Notes: generated by a model from the letters alone, not told the origin. A DNA stretch of 64,000 nt from Pseudomonadota bacterium (GCA_018241765.1 JAFEDD010000019.1:76761-140760), one strand, 5' to 3'; counted from the first letter of the stretch, positions 35,554 through 44,484 are shown. A program made the numbers and translations.

Positions 35554-35637
35554 CTCAAATTGCTGTTGATTCTAACTAAGTCACCCCAGACGCCATATCA
35601 CGCGGGGGAGTCCCGCACGCCATGATGCCTGATTTGA
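35527..35637 (-). ncRNA. Candidate small RNA between rlmD and rpsP
   Basis: A consensus TATAAT lies on the - strand at 35645-35650, about 110 nt upstream of the - strand terminator, with no annotated gene between. The predicted transcript has a 5-bp hairpin near 35603-35617 with the loop ACUCC, able to pair with Shine-Dalgarno sequences, and ends in the terminator. It also contains a 15-codon frame (MACGTPPRDMASGVT), so a tiny peptide is an alternative. The -35 region is poor. The rest of 35352-35955 otherwise holds only the rpsP leader. Confidence 0.45.
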
Positions 35638-35644
35638 CCAGACG

Positions 35645-35650
35645 ATTATA
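35645..35650 (-). promoter_or_regulatory. -10 element (TATAAT) for the candidate small RNA
   Basis: A perfect TATAAT reading leftward. At 17-base spacing the -35 hexamer is GTTTTC, a weak match. Confidence 0.45.
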
Positions 35651-35841
35651 GCCACAGGCTTTTCCTCGAAAACAGCCCGGACTGCGGCAAAACGGCACTG
35701 CTTTCGCTCTGTTGCAGTAGCGTCACACGAGCGTCGCCAAAATGCGACAACGCGGCTTTCGACCGGATCGAGAACCGGCAGGTGCTGCGTCGTCGACGGG
35801 CGGACTGGACTTCGGACATGGGCCGCGCGGCGATGACGCGT

Positions 35842-35894
35842 TACAATACTCGGCTAAACACAGAACCGACACTGGGGCGCGCTTCACGTGCCCC
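35842..35894 (+). promoter_or_regulatory. Possible promoter and leader hairpin upstream of rpsP
   Basis: TACAAT at 35842-35847 is a fair -10 element. About 25 bases downstream a hairpin with stem GGGGC/GCCCC (35874-35894) is followed by GGTTTCTT. This could be an attenuator-like leader of the rpsP-rimM-trmD operon. No convincing -35 element is seen. Confidence 0.35.
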
Positions 35895-35955
35895 GGTTTC
35901 TTCCCGATCCCTGTCCGGCGCCCTGCCGCGCGGGGGTTGTCAACCGAGCATAGTC

Positions 35956-36216
35956 ATGGTCGTAATCCGCCTTTCGCGCGGCGGTGCCAAGGGCGCCCCG
36001 TTCTACAACATCGTCGTCGCCGATTCGCGCAACCGCCGCGATGGACGCTTCATCGAGCGCCTGGGGTTCTACAACCCGGTCGGCAAAGAGGGCGGCGAGA
36101 ACTTTCGCATCGCCTCGGACCGCCTTGCGCACTGGGTTGGCCACGGTGCCCGCATGTCCGACACCGTTGCCCGCCTCGTCAAGGTGGCCGGCAAGGCGGC
36201 GCCCGCTTCCGCCTGA
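35956..36216 (+). CDS. rpsP: 30S ribosomal protein S16
   Basis: 86-aa S16 of the small ribosomal subunit. The N-terminus [20 protein letters not shown] and [11 protein letters not shown] are diagnostic. First gene of the conserved rpsP-rimM-trmD-rplS order. The C-terminal tail is short and Ala-rich. Confidence 0.97.
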   Translation: MVVIRLSRGGAKGAPFYNIVVADSRNRRDGRFIERLGFYNPVGKEGGENFRIASDRLAHWVGHGARMSDTVARLVKVAGKAAPASA

Positions 36217-36323
36217 TCGAGAGATCGGCGCGGGGCGTCGTGCGGGGGCAACCGCCACCTCGCGATCGCGAGCGACGCGCGGCGGCCTGTCGCGGTTTGC
36301 GCGATGTCCCCGCAACACTTGCC

Positions 36324-36854
36324 ATGTCGACACGGAGCCCATCGCACTCGACGCGCGGCGTGGATGAGCGTTTGGTCGTCCTCGCCAAGGTCGGTCGACC
36401 CTACGGCCTGACAGGCGCTCTCCACCTCTATCCCTATTCGGCGAGTGCCGAGACGTTGTTGCGCGCCGACGCACTGACGATCGGCAGCGCAAACTTCGCG
36501 GTGCATCGCGCCCGGCGTCACGGTGACAGCGTCGTGGCGCAATTGGTTGGCATCGATACGCCGGAGGCGGCCGCTCGTCTCACGAATCAGGAAGTGGCCG
36601 TTCCGCGTTCGACTTTCGCGCCGCTGCCCGAAGGCGAATATTACTGGGTGGATCTGATCGGCTTGACCTGCAGTGATGGCGAACGCGAGTTCGGTACCAT
36701 CGTCGAGGTGTTCGACGCGGGGGCGCAGCCGATTCTTCGGGTGCGTTCGCCATCGGGCGAGCGCGACGAGTTGATCCCGTTCGTCGACGCCATCGTACGC
36801 TCGGTCGATCTGGCCGCCCGTCGCGTCGACGTCGATTGGCCAGGGCTCGACTGA
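36324..36854 (+). CDS. rimM: Ribosome maturation factor RimM
   Basis: 176-aa 16S-processing factor that binds S19 during 30S assembly. The N-terminal RimM domain has VVLAKVGRPYGLTGALHLYPY, followed by the linker and PRC-barrel domain with YYWVDLIGLT and LIPFVDAIV. The ATG at 36324 is used; an upstream frame through rpsP is rejected. The 107-base gap after rpsP holds no gene. Confidence 0.94.
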   Translation: MSTRSPSHSTRGVDERLVVLAKVGRPYGLTGALHLYPYSASAETLLRADALTIGSANFAVHRARRHGDSVVAQLVGIDTPEAAARLTNQEVAVPRSTFAPLPEGEYYWVDLIGLTCSDGEREFGTIVEVFDAGAQPILRVRSPSGERDELIPFVDAIVRSVDLAARRVDVDWPGLD

Positions 36855-36883
36855 CCGCGCACCAAGGTGCATGCCTTGAGCCG

Positions 36884-37675
36884 ATGATGCAGCCGCGACT
36901 CCGTGTTTCACTGCTGGCACCGTTTCCTGATCTGGCCGCTCAGGCGCTCGACTACGGTGTCACCGGACGGGCGCTGGGCAATGGCCTGTGGCGTTGGCGG
37001 GGCTTCGGTCTGCACGATCATGCGGATGACCCGCGACGTTCAATCGATGCCCGGCCCGCGGCCGGCGGGCCCGGAATGGTGCTCGCGGCGGCGCCACTCG
37101 ACCGGGCGCTCGCGGCTGCGCGACACTGGCACGGCGCAGCGCCGCACGTCGTGCTGCTGAGCCCCGACGGGGCGCCTTTGACGCAGGCGCGGGTTCGCGA
37201 ATTCAGCGATCGGCGAGATCTCGCGTTCGTTGCTGGCCGCTACGAGGGCGTCGATCAGCGCTGGGTGGACGCCAACGTCGATGCCATCGTGTCGCTGGGC
37301 GACTACGTTCTCTCGGGCGGCGAATTGGCGGCGGCCGTCGTGGTCGACGCCTGTGTGCGTCTGTTGCCCGGGGCGCTTGGCGACGCCGATTCCGCGCTCA
37401 GTGAATCGTTTGCTGACGCGCAGACCGCCCGGCTCGACTGGCCGCAATATGCGCTGGCCGACGCGTCGGCGCCGCTGCCGCCCGAACTGACGCAGGGCGA
37501 CCACGCCGCCGTGCACCGCTGGCGATTGAAAGAGGCGCTGCGCCGCACCTGGTGCCGCCGCCCCGATCTGCTTGCGCGGGCGGCGCTGTCCTCGGTCGAA
37601 CGTTCGCTGGTGGACGAAATTGCGTTAGAATTCAAGGCTTCACACGGCCAACCGCGATCTGACGCTGCGGGCTGA
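36884..37675 (+). CDS. trmD: tRNA (guanine-37-N1)-methyltransferase (divergent TrmD)
   Basis: 263-aa TrmD, methylating G37 of tRNAs that read CNN codons. The knot-forming segments are recognisable: GGPGMVL, VLLSPDG, AGRYEGVDQRW and SLGDYVLSGGELAAAVVVD. Several positions differ from the usual family consensus: AGRYEG for CGRYEG, ESF for DSF, and WPQYALADASAPLPPEL where CPHYTRPE is normal. Position between rimM and rplS supports orthology. ATG 36884 is followed at once by a second ATG. Confidence 0.9.
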   Translation: MMQPRLRVSLLAPFPDLAAQALDYGVTGRALGNGLWRWRGFGLHDHADDPRRSIDARPAAGGPGMVLAAAPLDRALAAARHWHGAAPHVVLLSPDGAPLTQARVREFSDRRDLAFVAGRYEGVDQRWVDANVDAIVSLGDYVLSGGELAAAVVVDACVRLLPGALGDADSALSESFADAQTARLDWPQYALADASAPLPPELTQGDHAAVHRWRLKEALRRTWCRRPDLLARAALSSVERSLVDEIALEFKASHGQPRSDAAG

Positions 37676-37857
37676 TTTCGCTTCGTTCGTCGTGTCGCCC
37701 GTGTGAATTTCCAGCGTGTCGATGGCTTGGTCTCGCGCCAAGCGTCGTCCACGGATCCCGATGTGTGTTCCGCGAGGGCCTTGGTGCACTCGACGAGGCC
37801 GTGCGTGAGTACGGCCGCACACCGCTCGGACTCTGAAAAATCGAATAGGAAACCATC

Positions 37858-38271
37858 ATGTCGAAGACTGCTCGTGGCGGTGCCACCAAATCCCTGATCG
37901 CGGCGCTCGAAACCGAAGAGATCGCGCGCCTGAACAAAACCATTCCCACCTTTGATGCCGGCGACACGGTCATCGTGAGCGTCAATGTGGTCGAAGGCGA
38001 ACGCAAGCGCGTCCAGGCTTATGAAGGCGTCGTCATCGCCAAGCGCAATCGCGGGATCAACAGCGCGTTCATCGTGCGCAAAATCTCCAACGGCGAAGGC
38101 GTCGAACGCACCTTCCAAACGTATTCACCGCTGATCGCGTCGATCGAGGTGAAACGCCGTGGTGATGTGCGCCGCGCGAAGCTGTACTACCTGCGCGATC
38201 GCTCGGGCAAGTCGGCGCGCATCCGCGAGAAGCTTCCCGCGAAGAGCGCGGCGACGACCACCGCGCAGTAA
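37858..38271 (+). CDS. rplS: 50S ribosomal protein L19
   Basis: 137-aa L19 at the 30S-50S interface. Diagnostic stretches are [29 protein letters not shown] and [28 protein letters not shown]. The C-terminus has a short basic/Ala/Thr tail. Last gene of the operon, 182 bases after trmD and followed by a terminator. Confidence 0.97.
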   Translation: MSKTARGGATKSLIAALETEEIARLNKTIPTFDAGDTVIVSVNVVEGERKRVQAYEGVVIAKRNRGINSAFIVRKISNGEGVERTFQTYSPLIASIEVKRRGDVRRAKLYYLRDRSGKSARIREKLPAKSAATTTAQ

Positions 38272-38295
38272 CGTCGGCTTCCGACGCCATCTCAG

Positions 38296-38318
38296 ACGGC
38301 CCTGCGGGGCCGTTTTTG
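38296..38318 (+). terminator. Rho-independent terminator after rplS
   Basis: ACGGCCC/GGGCCGT-type stem (38296-38313) followed by five T residues, 25 bases after the rplS stop. Confidence 0.85.
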
Positions 38319-38549
38319 TTGTTCCGTTGTGTTCATGCCGCGAAACCGCATCGCGTGCCTGTGCGGCGGCGCATTGGCTTGCCGATTGTCATGCTGCTGC
38401 CGCTATCATGCGGGCAACCCAACAGCACGCGTTCGAGTCGACGTCGGCGCCGTTTGGTGCCCGCCGTGGTCGGTCTCTCGTGGTGCCGGCAGAGGCACGG
38501 GCTCCCGACGTCAATGTGAGGCGACACGTGCAGTGGCAAACCACCGAGT

Positions 38550-40367
38550 ATGCGCACGAGCATCTACGACGCCCTCGAAATTGCGACCAATAGCAGCGCG
38601 GAGAACATCCGCGTCGCGGTGCGCACGGTCGTGCGTCGGTTCTGGGCGGTACCGCGCGACGCCTCGGGCGACTCGGAAGAGGCGGTGCGCTTTGCCGCAT
38701 TGGCGGCTTCGATGCTGCTCGATCGCACGCGCCGCAAGGACTACGACGTTGCGCTGAACCCTGGCGTCGGCAGCGGTCCCTGGCGTTTGCCGGTGGGGGG
38801 CGCCGGGTTGCGCGACATGCCACTGAGCGAAGGGGGCACCGATTCTCGCGTGCTCGGCGAAGGCGCCGAGGTTTCGCAGCTTTCGATCGTCGCCACGGCC
38901 CCCAAGGCGTTGCCGGGTGTCGATGCATTGGCCGAGCCGTTGCCGGAAGGCGCGGCCTGGCAATCACCGTTGGTCTGGGGTGGTTTTGCCTTCGCGACCT
39001 TGCTGCTCTGGTACGCTCTGACGCAGTGGTTCAGCGGGGCGATGACCTATCGCCTGCTCGTGGGGCTCGGGGGCGCGGCGTTGCTGGCTGCGGCGAGTGT
39101 GTTTGCGGCGTTGTGGGCTTCGCGTGTGCGTGCGGTGCCGCAGGCAGCGGCCAGTCTGTCGCGTCTTGCCATCATCAAATGGCGGCGTGAGAGTTCCATT
39201 TTCATCGGCGCGCCGGCACCGCAGCACGACACCGCGTGGGTGTTCAAGCTGCGTCTGATGGAGCTCACGCGAAGCGCGGCGGGGTTCGTCACCGCGACCA
39301 ATGCCTGGCGACGTTTCGCGGCGCGTGTCGTCGACTACAGCATCGTCGGATTGCTTGTCTTTGGCGTCATTCAACTCGGCGACGTGGTGTTGCCGTGGCC
39401 GGATGCCTGGTTCGCCTGGATGCGCTCACCGCTGTTGCTGCCGGTGTTGACGGTGCTCGCCGCAGTGCCTGCGGAGGCGCTTCTGCTGCGCACGATTCGT
39501 ACGACGCCTGGCAAATGGTTGCTTGGCATGGTGGTGGTGGTCGGTGTAACGCGCCCGGCGGACCACGCGGCGCCAAGCCAGGCTCAGCTGTGCTGTCGTC
39601 GCGCCTGGCAAGCCGCGTGGCGCGGTGCGGCGCTCGGGGTGTGGCCACTGGCGCTGGTTTGGCTACCGGGGCAACTCGAACGCGCGCGGCGGCGCGAAAA
39701 CGACTGGGAGGTGGGCGGCGACTCGCTGGTCATGGCACGGCCTCTTGCTCGATCAGGGGTCGCGACGGCGGTGGCCGTCGTGCTGGCCGCCGTGCTGACC
39801 GTCGGCGCTGCGTGGCGCAGCGACGGCCAAACATGGTGGCCAGCGCTTCGCGCGAGCGTCGGATCGATGTCGGCGCTGATGACCGATCTGATGCCGCGGC
39901 GTAGCGCGCCGGTGCAGGCGCCACCGGTCGCCGGCGACGAGCCGGTGGCTCCGGGAGGAGGCGCCCCGGTGGCGCCCGTCACGACGGGTGCGCCCGCGGC
40001 GCCGCCCGACACGCCCCGCGGCACGGTGCAGCCCGTGCCTGCGGTGGCGCCGGCGGCATCACCCACTGCGGATGACGAAATGACGCGGCAAGCGCGGGCG
40101 TCGCAAGCGCGGCGGGCGCGTGTCGAAGGCTACGCGAAGCAGGCGGAGGCGGCGCGCCGCAGCGGCAACTATGGCGCGCTGATGGGGGCTTGCCAACAGT
40201 GGACGCAGGACCAGCCTGGCAACGCCGAAGCGTGGCGCTGCTATGGGCTGGCCCAATTCCAGAACGGCCGCGGTCGCGACGCGCTTCCCGCGTTGCGGCA
40301 GGCGTTGAAACTGGAGCCCAACGACCGTCAGGTCGAAGCGGCCATCCTCGCGATCTTGCGTCCTTGA
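38550..40367 (+). CDS. J-domain-like / RDD / TPR multidomain membrane protein
   Basis: 605-aa protein of mixed architecture. Residues 4-68 resemble a J-domain shell (IYDALEIATNSSAENIRVAVR ... RRKDYDVAL) but lack the HPD motif that activates Hsp70. Two hydrophobic segments lie at about 142-160 and 170-190. An RDD membrane domain runs from about 250 to 395 (WRRFAARVVDYSIVGLLVFG, TTPGKWLLGM). A further hydrophobic segment is near 402-420. A Pro/Ala/Val-rich linker (452-508) leads to a TPR-like helical pair (525-600). The role is unknown; membrane scaffolding is a guess. It stands alone between rplS and the - strand genes. Confidence 0.8.
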   Translation: MRTSIYDALEIATNSSAENIRVAVRTVVRRFWAVPRDASGDSEEAVRFAALAASMLLDRTRRKDYDVALNPGVGSGPWRLPVGGAGLRDMPLSEGGTDSRVLGEGAEVSQLSIVATAPKALPGVDALAEPLPEGAAWQSPLVWGGFAFATLLLWYALTQWFSGAMTYRLLVGLGGAALLAAASVFAALWASRVRAVPQAAASLSRLAIIKWRRESSIFIGAPAPQHDTAWVFKLRLMELTRSAAGFVTATNAWRRFAARVVDYSIVGLLVFGVIQLGDVVLPWPDAWFAWMRSPLLLPVLTVLAAVPAEALLLRTIRTTPGKWLLGMVVVVGVTRPADHAAPSQAQLCCRRAWQAAWRGAALGVWPLALVWLPGQLERARRRENDWEVGGDSLVMARPLARSGVATAVAVVLAAVLTVGAAWRSDGQTWWPALRASVGSMSALMTDLMPRRSAPVQAPPVAGDEPVAPGGGAPVAPVTTGAPAAPPDTPRGTVQPVPAVAPAASPTADDEMTRQARASQARRARVEGYAKQAEAARRSGNYGALMGACQQWTQDQPGNAEAWRCYGLAQFQNGRGRDALPALRQALKLEPNDRQVEAAILAILRP

Positions 40368-40409
40368 CGAGCCTGCGGCACAGGCGCGGCGGCCGCACGC
40401 GTGGGGCGA

Positions 40410-40646
40410 CTACTTGCGACGCAGCAGATAGATGTAATCGCCGTTGGCGATGGATTGGTCGACGATGGCGTTGCCGGTTTGCCGCGAAAACGCCTGAAAG
40501 TCGCGCTGCGACGCGGGGTCGGTCGCGACGACTCTCAGGATTTGCCCGCTCAGCATGTCGTTGAGCGCCTTTTTCGTGCGCAGAATCGGCAACGGACAGT
40601 TCAATCCGCGGGCATCAACTTCACGATCCACTGTGAACGTCGTCAT
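40410..40646 (-). CDS. TusA-family sulfur carrier
   Basis: 78-aa TusA-fold protein. The conserved CPLP motif with the sulfur-accepting Cys17 follows VDARGLN, and a typical second half (GQILRVVATDPASQRDFQAFSRQTGN) completes the fold. Such proteins relay persulfide sulfur for tRNA thiolation, cofactor synthesis or sulfur oxidation. No tus partner genes are adjacent, so the specific pathway is open. Confidence 0.9.
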   Translation of the reverse strand: MTTFTVDREVDARGLNCPLPILRTKKALNDMLSGQILRVVATDPASQRDFQAFSRQTGNAIVDQSIANGDYIYLLRRK

Positions 40647-40725
40647 CTCATTCCACTTCCAGATTAACGCAGGTGACCGTGTCGAGTTCGACGTGTCACA
40701 TCCGAGGTGCCCATTTTAGTGGAGG

Positions 40726-41310
40726 TCAATCGAGGTATTCGAACAGGCGCACGACACGCTTCACGCCGGCGGTCGTGCTGGCCACCTGCGTCGCGGCATC
40801 CGCCTCGCTTCGCTTGACCATGCCGAGCAGGTAGACGACGCCCGCCTCGGTGACCACTTTGACGTGATTGGCCTGAAAGCCCTTGGCATCGAGAAAACGT
40901 GCCTTGACGATGGTGGTCAGGCGCGAGTCGTTGCTCGATGCCAGAAGGCTCGCGAGCGGCCCGACGGTCATTTCGTTGAATACCCGCTTGACGCCCGGCA
41001 CGGCGCTCACTTCCTGCTCGACGCCCTGGCGGACGGCCTCGGTCGTTGCCTCGCCGCTCAACAGGACTTGTCGGTTGTAGCTCGTAATGTTGACGTGTAC
41101 CTGTTCGCCGAAGCGGTTTTTCACGCGAAAGAGCGCGCGCGTCTCGATGTTCTCGTCATCGATGAAGACGCCGGTGCTGCGTCGATCATCGGCCACCACG
41201 ACGGCCGTGGCGGCGCCGCCGATGACCAGCGGGGCACACGCGGTGAGCCACACCGACGCCGCGGCGACGGTGAGCACGAGAAGCTGGCGCAGAGACAGGC
41301 AAGGCTTCAT
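40726..41310 (-). CDS. BON-domain lipoprotein (DolP/YraP type)
   Basis: 194-aa outer-membrane lipoprotein. The signal peptide ends in the lipobox LTAC (Cys25). Two BON domains follow, at about 47-115 and 122-194, the second with VVTEAGVVYLLGMVKRSEAD. This matches DolP (YraP), which supports outer-membrane integrity. The start overlaps the stop of the SIS gene by ATGA, and the lpoA-yraN-SIS-BON order is the classical one. Confidence 0.9.
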   Translation of the reverse strand: MKPCLSLRQLLVLTVAAASVWLTACAPLVIGGAATAVVVADDRRSTGVFIDDENIETRALFRVKNRFGEQVHVNITSYNRQVLLSGEATTEAVRQGVEQEVSAVPGVKRVFNEMTVGPLASLLASSNDSRLTTIVKARFLDAKGFQANHVKVVTEAGVVYLLGMVKRSEADAATQVASTTAGVKRVVRLFEYLD

Positions 41311-41945
41311 GACAACCCTCCAAGCAATATCCGATCGATGACATCACAAAGCGCGTGCATGCCGACGCGATGCAATTCCTGGGCCCGCATTATGCGGCTT
41401 GCCGGCACGGCGATCAGATGATCGCCCGCGAGCAGGTGTTCACCCACGCGACCGCCGCCTTCGCCGGTGAAGGCGATGACGCGCATCTCGCGTTCGTGCG
41501 CCGCATCGACGGCGGCGACCACGTTGACCGAGTTGCCGCTCGCCGAGAAGGCGATCAGCACGTCACCCGGATTGCCCAGCGCGCGCACGGGCCGAGCGAA
41601 CACCTCTTCGTAGCCGTAGTCGTTGCCGACGGCCGTCATGGTGCTCGACGGCACGGTGAGGGCGATCGCGGGCAGGCCTGGGCGTTCCTGCTCGAGCCGC
41701 CCGATCAGTTCGGCGACGAGGTGCTCGGCGTCCGCGGCCGAGCCGCCGTTGCCGCAGGCGAGTACGCGATGGTTGTCGAGGAAGGCCGCGACGACGCACT
41801 GCGCCGCCTCGGCGATTGCCGCATCCAATCGTTCCGCCGCGAGCAGCGCCGCGGCCGCCGCTTCGCGGTAGTGGCGCGCGACCCAGTCACGGGCCGAGTG
41901 TGTTGCCGGTGAATCCTCTTGCGTTGCGTCGTTCATGGCATTCAT
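41307..41945 (-). CDS. SIS-domain protein (DiaA / phosphoheptose isomerase-like)
   Basis: 212-aa SIS-domain protein. ACGNGGSAADAEHLVAELIGR and FSASGNSVNVVAAVDAA are the GmhA/DiaA signatures. Context between yraN and the BON lipoprotein gene points to DiaA, a DnaA-binding initiation factor, rather than GmhA (inference from synteny). Confidence 0.85.
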   Translation of the reverse strand: MNAMNDATQEDSPATHSARDWVARHYREAAAAALLAAERLDAAIAEAAQCVVAAFLDNHRVLACGNGGSAADAEHLVAELIGRLEQERPGLPAIALTVPSSTMTAVGNDYGYEEVFARPVRALGNPGDVLIAFSASGNSVNVVAAVDAAHEREMRVIAFTGEGGGRVGEHLLAGDHLIAVPASRIMRAQELHRVGMHALCDVIDRILLGGLS

Positions 41946-41951
41946 GGGGTG

Positions 41952-42323
41952 TCAGTCGCGCTCGCCGAGCACATCGCGCAGCCACTCGGGCGCGCTGTCG
42001 CCATCGAAGAGCACGGCATCGACGCGACACGGCGGCGTGTGCGCGAGCGCGCCCAGGTACATCGAGATCGCGCGGCGCAGCCGCTCGCGTTTCGCGTTGC
42101 CGATGCTGGCGGCGGCGGCGCCGAAGCGCGAGCGGTCGCGTTGGCGCACTTCGACGAACACGAGCGTTGCGCCGTCATGCATGATGAGATCGATCTCGCC
42201 GAAGCGGCACTGCCAGTTGCGGCACACGGGCGTCAGCCCATGGCGCGAGAGCAGCGCCTCGGCGCGTGCTTCGAACGCCTGACCACTGGCGCGGCGGTCG
42301 GCCGGCGTCCGTGCGCGCAGCAC
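41952..42323 (-). CDS. yraN: YraN-family (UPF0102) endonuclease-like protein
   Basis: 123-aa protein with a restriction-endonuclease-like fold. The core motif is CRFGEIDLIMHDGATLVFVEVRQR (acidic residues in GEID and EVR). The function in cells is not known. The start is unclear: a GTG at 42323, one base after the stop of the upstream lpoA-like gene, fits the family N-terminus (ADRRASGQAFEARAE). No ATG is available in a suitable place. Confidence 0.85.
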   Translation of the reverse strand: MLRARTPADRRASGQAFEARAEALLSRHGLTPVCRNWQCRFGEIDLIMHDGATLVFVEVRQRDRSRFGAAAASIGNAKRERLRRAISMYLGALAHTPPCRVDAVLFDGDSAPEWLRDVLGERD

Positions 42324-42324
42324 G

Positions 42325-43515
42325 TCAGGAACCCGCCTTGACCAAGGCGCGCTCACGGAATTCACCGACCATCGGCACGCGGCGATATTGCGCATCGCGC
42401 AGCGTGAGTCGGCCGATGGCGCCATCGAATTCGACGGGCAGTGCGCCGCGCGCGGCCGACAGCGCAATGCGCGCGGCATCGACGCCGAGCGCATAAAGGC
42501 GCGCGAGCGTCGGCGACGGCGCCGGGGCGTCCGGCGCGGGCGCCGGAGCCGCGACGGCGATGAAGTCGGCGCGATCGGCATCGATCAGCCAGGGCGCATC
42601 CGCGATGCGAACGCCGGTCCAGTCGACCGTGCGTTCGAGCGGCGCCTCGTAGGAGGCGCTGGTGGCGTAGATGGCAATGTCTCGCAGGTAGGGGCGCAGT
42701 TCGGCGAGCGTTGCGCCGCCGCCGGAAAAGAGCAGGCAGTCGACGTTGTCCTGGCGCCAACCGTCGGCGAGTTTGCGCCAAGCGCTGCGCGCGCCCAGCG
42801 TCACCACGGGCAAGCCGATGGCGTTGCGCTCGCGCCACGCGAGCGTCATCGCGGTGGCCACGCGCCCGGCGAGCGCGCCTCCGGTGTCGAGCACGATCGG
42901 CTTGCGGCAGGCGTCATCACCGGCCTGGCGTGCGATCGCCTCCGCTTCGGAGTCGAGATCGGGGGCCAGCACCGCCATCGGTGCCGGCGGTGTCGCGCCG
43001 AGCGGTGACAGCATCAGCGTCGGCCGCACCAGCGCGAGCCTGGCGCCGGCCAGCGCCGCGACGTCGCTGCGACTGAGCGGCCCGATGACCCAGTCGACGG
43101 TGGCATCGACACATCGCTCATAGGCCGCCACCACGCCCTCGTTCGGGTAGGGGCAGTCACGCACGCTCGGCTCAGGCTTGCTCAGGGCAAACGCGGCCAT
43201 GGCACCGCTGCGCACGCTGGCGGCGGCGCGGCGCAGCAACGGCTGCTCCGTCGGCAACAGCAGCACGATGCGCAACGGCGCCTCGGTCTGCGCCGGCGGC
43301 GTCGCCACCTCTTGCGACAAAATCAGCCGTGGTGGCACGGCCGGCACGTTCGCCGACGATGGCGCGGCGCCGCTGCTCGGCGTTTGCGCGACGGTGCCGG
43401 CGGGCAGCGCGATGGCCGTGATGAGTGCCGCGAGCGCGGCGAGGCCCGAACTCGCCGCACCGCGCGGCGGTGGGGACAACGAAGGCGACGGTCGGCAACG
43501 GGTTGGGGCGATCAT
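42325..43515 (-). CDS. Penicillin-binding protein activator (LpoA-like)
   Basis: 396-aa exported protein with a type 1 periplasmic-binding-protein fold, resembling the C-terminal domain of LpoA, which activates PBP1a. The signal sequence is at about 20-45 (GLAALAALITAIALPAGTVAQ). The core has IVLLLPTEQPLLRRAAASVRSGAMAAF and VDWVIGPLSRSDVAAL. No lipobox is evident and the TPR half of LpoA is missing, as in many betaproteobacterial forms. The ATG at 43515 is interleaved with the divergent rsmI ATG. Confidence 0.83.
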   Translation of the reverse strand: MIAPTRCRPSPSLSPPPRGAASSGLAALAALITAIALPAGTVAQTPSSGAAPSSANVPAVPPRLILSQEVATPPAQTEAPLRIVLLLPTEQPLLRRAAASVRSGAMAAFALSKPEPSVRDCPYPNEGVVAAYERCVDATVDWVIGPLSRSDVAALAGARLALVRPTLMLSPLGATPPAPMAVLAPDLDSEAEAIARQAGDDACRKPIVLDTGGALAGRVATAMTLAWRERNAIGLPVVTLGARSAWRKLADGWRQDNVDCLLFSGGGATLAELRPYLRDIAIYATSASYEAPLERTVDWTGVRIADAPWLIDADRADFIAVAAPAPAPDAPAPSPTLARLYALGVDAARIALSAARGALPVEFDGAIGRLTLRDAQYRRVPMVGEFRERALVKAGS

Positions 43516-44422
43516 GACTCGACAGCAGACACAGGAGAGGCGCGTGGCGCAGACGCAGCAGGAAGGGGCGGCCGCAGAGGGCTTGCCCGCTGGATTGTAT
43601 GTAGTGGCCACGCCGCTCGGAAACCTCGGTGACATCACGGTGCGGGCGCGATCGGTGCTCGCACGGGTGGCCTGCATCGCCTGCGAGGACACCCGCGTGA
43701 CGCGCGAACTGCTGCGGCTCCTCGACATCGCGCCGCCACCGCTGCGCGCCGTGCACGGGCACAACGAGCGTGCGGCGGCCGCCGACGTGCTCGCCCGCAT
43801 CCACGCTGGCGCCGCCGTCGCCTACGTGAGCGATGCCGGTACACCGGCCATTTCCGACCCCGGCGCACGGCTGGTGGCGGCCGTTCGTGCTGCCGGTTTT
43901 CCGACGATTCCGATCCCCGGCGTCAGCGCCGTCACGGCGGCGCTGTCGGTGGCCGGGATCGAGGCGACCGCCTTCGCCTTCCTTGGCTTCGCGCCCTCCG
44001 CGAAGGGCGAACTCACGCGCTTCGTCGAAGGGCTGGCCGCGCGTGTCGAAACCAGCGTGTTCTTCGAGGCGCCGCACCGCATCGAGGCGACGCTGCGCGC
44101 GCTGGCGGCCGGACTGCCGGCGGCGCGGCGCATCGTCATCGCCCGCGAGCTGACGAAACGATTCGAGACGGTGAGCGCGCTGGGTGCGGGCGAGATCGAC
44201 GCCTGGCTTGTGGCCAACGGCGAGCGCCTGCGCGGCGAATTCGTGCTCGTCGTCGCGGGCGACGATGCGCCGCGCCGCCCGAGCGCGCTCGACGCGCGCG
44301 AACTGCTCACCGAACTGCTCGCCGAACTGCCGCCGGCGCGCGCCGTGCGCGTCACGGCGCGGCTCACCGGCGAGGACCGCGAAGCGCTCTACGCGCTGGC
44401 GGAGACGCTGAAGGCGCGCTGA
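43514..44422 (+). CDS. rsmI: 16S rRNA (cytidine-1402-2'-O)-methyltransferase
   Basis: 302-aa SAM-dependent methyltransferase of the tetrapyrrole-methylase fold. Signatures are LYVVATPLGNLGDIT, ACEDTRVTRELL, YVSDAGTPAISDPG and FFEAPHRIEATL. It methylates C1402 at the ribosomal decoding centre. The ATG at 43514 is the only suitable start; longer readings overlap the divergent lpoA-like gene. Some 28 residues precede the fold. Confidence 0.93.
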   Translation: MTRQQTQERRVAQTQQEGAAAEGLPAGLYVVATPLGNLGDITVRARSVLARVACIACEDTRVTRELLRLLDIAPPPLRAVHGHNERAAAADVLARIHAGAAVAYVSDAGTPAISDPGARLVAAVRAAGFPTIPIPGVSAVTAALSVAGIEATAFAFLGFAPSAKGELTRFVEGLAARVETSVFFEAPHRIEATLRALAAGLPAARRIVIARELTKRFETVSALGAGEIDAWLVANGERLRGEFVLVVAGDDAPRRPSALDARELLTELLAELPPARAVRVTARLTGEDREALYALAETLKAR

Positions 44423-44484
44423 CGCGCTGCCAAAGGCGCGCTGCACGCGTCGTGCAACGTGGCGAAGGGCCCATCCGTTCGTAA

